Source: Macrolepiota albuminosa (Eukaryota > Basidiomycota > Agaricomycetes > Agaricales > Agaricaceae). From it: DNA of 64,000 nucleotides. The notes below the pieces were generated by a model. That model saw nothing but the letters and a program-made list of their open reading frames with translations, was not told the origin of the DNA and made no database searches. The stretch lies in contig JAMWFC010000049.1 of the NCBI GenBank assembly GCA_027475525.1, positions 4,696,947-4,760,946 of the forward strand, in the 5' to 3' direction. This document shows, one piece after another, positions 62,701 through 64,000 of the stretch. The position numbers were made by a program, and so were the translations under genes. The first letter of the stretch is position 1. The number at the start of each line of letters is the position of its first letter.

Positions 62701-63725
62701 AGGCAATTGGCGGGTCGTCTCGAAAAGCGGCCCGCCAACCGATGTCCAGTGCTGATCTAGACGCTTGGACTCTTCACGTTCAAACTGAAGCCATAGAAAA
62801 ATCGACAGTCTCCTGTTATGCTACAGGAGCACGAGACTACGTCAATTTTTGTTCCTCTCACAACCTTCCAATTGACCCTACTCCCCAAACTCTGTCTAAA
62901 TATGTAGCGTTCACTTCTAGATATATAGCTTCTGCACCGAAATATCTCTCAGGCGCTGGTCACTTCCTTCGTAATATCTACCCCGATTTCGACGTTAACA
63001 GATCACATCCCCTCGTAAAAGCTGCAATTAAAGGCGCAAAGAAAATTCGCGCGGATCCGATCCATCGTAAACTTCCTCTCCGAATCGCTCACCTGCAAAG
63101 ATTCGTCACCCGGGCTCGAACGTCTAACGACTTTGACGACCTGTTGTTTGCAACCCTGATGTCATGCGCTTTCTACGCATGCCACCGTTCGGGGGAACTT
63201 GTGATCAGGTCGAAGTCTGCTTTAGACTGGCGCAAAATCATCAAACGTTCTTCTCTTCAGTTCTCGCATGGATACGCATCCTATGATCTGCCGTACCATA
63301 AAACCGACCGATTTTTCACGGGCTCTAAAGTAATGTTCGCCCACCATAATGTGGCTGACCCAGTTAATCTTCTCGGTGAATACACGTCTCGTCGCGACGC
63401 TATACACGGTGCACGTTTTGCACTCTTCCTCCGCCAAGATGGTTCCATTCCGACGCGAGCCTGGTTCGACTCTAAGCTTTCCTCTTTCCTCGATCGAACT
63501 TACGGTGGTCACTCCCCGCGTGCTGGAGGAGCCACGTTTTACGCATCCTTAGGCCTCTCGGAAGACGTCATTATGGCTATCGGTCGCTGGACTTCGCAAG
63601 CTTGGAGGACCTACCTCAGGGATAACCCCTCCGTACGGGCCGAATTCGAGCTCGCTGCTCTCCACAAACGCAAGCATCCTCTTTTCATTCACGAATTTCA
63701 CCTCCACAAAGATTCACGACCATAA
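62682..63725 (+). CDS. Tyrosine recombinase (element C)
   Basis: 347 residues with the complete R-H-R-Y set (R169, H277, R280, Y311). Identical protein to A and B. Downstream 63726-64000 is the B1 region: a T9 run at 63754-63762, TTCAATTTAATGGGTCAC and the TATA box. Confidence 0.92.
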   Translation: MEQILLKAIGGSSRKAARQPMSSADLDAWTLHVQTEAIEKSTVSCYATGARDYVNFCSSHNLPIDPTPQTLSKYVAFTSRYIASAPKYLSGAGHFLRNIYPDFDVNRSHPLVKAAIKGAKKIRADPIHRKLPLRIAHLQRFVTRARTSNDFDDLLFATLMSCAFYACHRSGELVIRSKSALDWRKIIKRSSLQFSHGYASYDLPYHKTDRFFTGSKVMFAHHNVADPVNLLGEYTSRRDAIHGARFALFLRQDGSIPTRAWFDSKLSSFLDRTYGGHSPRAGGATFYASLGLSEDVIMAIGRWTSQAWRTYLRDNPSVRAEFELAALHKRKHPLFIHEFHLHKDSRP

Positions 63726-63982
63726 AACAAAAAGTTCACGAACAGACACACGGGTTTTTTTTTCAATCTGATTCTACTTCGACCCTGCTCCTGCAACAAA
63801 AACGAAAAATCCACGATCATAATTTCAATCTACTTCTTGTTCGGCTCAGCTCCCGCAACATCTTTCTCACCACCTCCTCCCCACCTCTCTCCTCGTCAGC
63901 TTTTTCCTAGCCAATAGTCGCTTTTTCGCCTCTCTTTTCTTCAATTTAATGGGTCACGCTTCCGCGTGACCAGTTTCGGCGC

Positions 63983-63989
63983 TATAAAA
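63983..63989 (+). promoter_or_regulatory. TATA box at the 3' end of element C
   Basis: TATAAAA preceded by a short inverted repeat GTCACGC/GCGTGAC (about 63952-63970). In the copies at 50.5 and 54.1 kb this box stands about 20 nt before the leader repeat. Confidence 0.6.
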
Positions 63990-64000
63990 ACTCCCCAACT

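Larger units (their letters stand above)
58916..64000 (+). mobile_element. Ngaro-like element C (plus, truncated by window end)
   Basis: It mirrors element B: ORF1, ORF2 and recombinase have identical lengths and spacing (coordinate sum 118112). The leader A1 lacks its first ~70 nt but keeps the three introns. The window ends 13 nt before the expected leader-repeat boundary on its 3' side. Confidence 0.9.

Noticed and set aside
54112..64000. The large palindrome as a pure assembly fold-back artefact
   Set aside because: The arms differ at several CpG sites, and the centres differ by three exact introns, which a fold-back read would not create. It still deserves a check on reads.
1..64000. 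CRISPR arrays, bacterial operons, prophage or rRNA genes
   Set aside because: No spaced direct-repeat arrays or rRNA-like sequence seen; introns and element types indicate a fungal nuclear genome.

Overview
This window looks like a transposon-dense stretch of a mushroom-forming basidiomycete (Agaricomycete) genome. The evidence is the short spliceosomal introns (45-62 nt, GT...AG), CT-rich fungal-type 5' leaders, a fungal Zn2Cys6 zinc cluster, and the retroelement families present: Ngaro/DIRS-like tyrosine-recombinase elements, chromodomain Ty3/gypsy, Ty1/copia and an RNase H-bearing LINE. I can support only two ordinary host genes (3.2-3.7 kb and 4.2-6.2 kb, convergent), plus one decayed host-type Zn2Cys6 gene (31.9-33.3 kb). 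Nearly everything else is mobile DNA or its debris.

Layout. 1-2.6 kb: AT-rich repeat and a decayed zinc-finger ORF. 3.2-6.2 kb: host island with a small Lys-rich protein and an AT-hook/Myb protein. 7.1-10 kb: repeat and a Ty1/copia relict. 10-13.3 kb: two CpG-depleted gypsy gag relicts, tail to tail. 13.6-14.4 kb: solo LTR. 15.1-25.6 kb: a chromovirus with both LTRs, a decayed gag-pol on the minus strand, a spliced accessory gene on the opposite strand, and a 13-nt match between the sequence after the LTR and an internal LTR segment that suggests Tf1/sushi-type self-priming. 25.6-28.4 kb: LTR-like repeats and another gag relict. 29.6-31.4 kb: LINE 3' end. 33.9-36.3 kb: non-coding repeats. 36.4-48.6 kb: a young 12.2-kb chromodomain gypsy element with 206-bp LTRs (2 differences), a 2,404-codon gag-pol interrupted only by TGA codons, and two extra ORFs of unknown function. 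48.7-49.4 kb: a palindromic MITE-like repeat that serves as insertion site. 49.4-64 kb: a cluster of three Ngaro-like elements, A (minus, 5'-truncated), B (minus) and C (plus, cut by the window edge).

The most interesting system is the Ngaro cluster. Each element encodes a CCCH/Cys-cluster gag-like ORF1, an RT-RNase H ORF2 and a tyrosine recombinase, joined by short ATG/stop overlaps. The roughly 550-nt terminal repeat is an untranslated leader with three GT-AG introns (62, 53 and 56 nt). The leader at the 5' end of B lacks exactly these three introns, while the copy of the same repeat at the 3' end of B keeps them. This is direct sequence evidence that B passed through a spliced RNA, and it suggests that the split repeat could restore introns after each cycle. 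B and C form an inverted repeat with arms of at least 4.64 kb; the four differences I found are all CpG transitions.

The same CpG-to-TpG/CpA process explains the interrupted gypsy ORFs. Premature stops in both gypsy elements are TGA, many at positions where the family normally has Arg (CGA). This implies a RIP-like or methylation-linked mutational defence still marking young copies.
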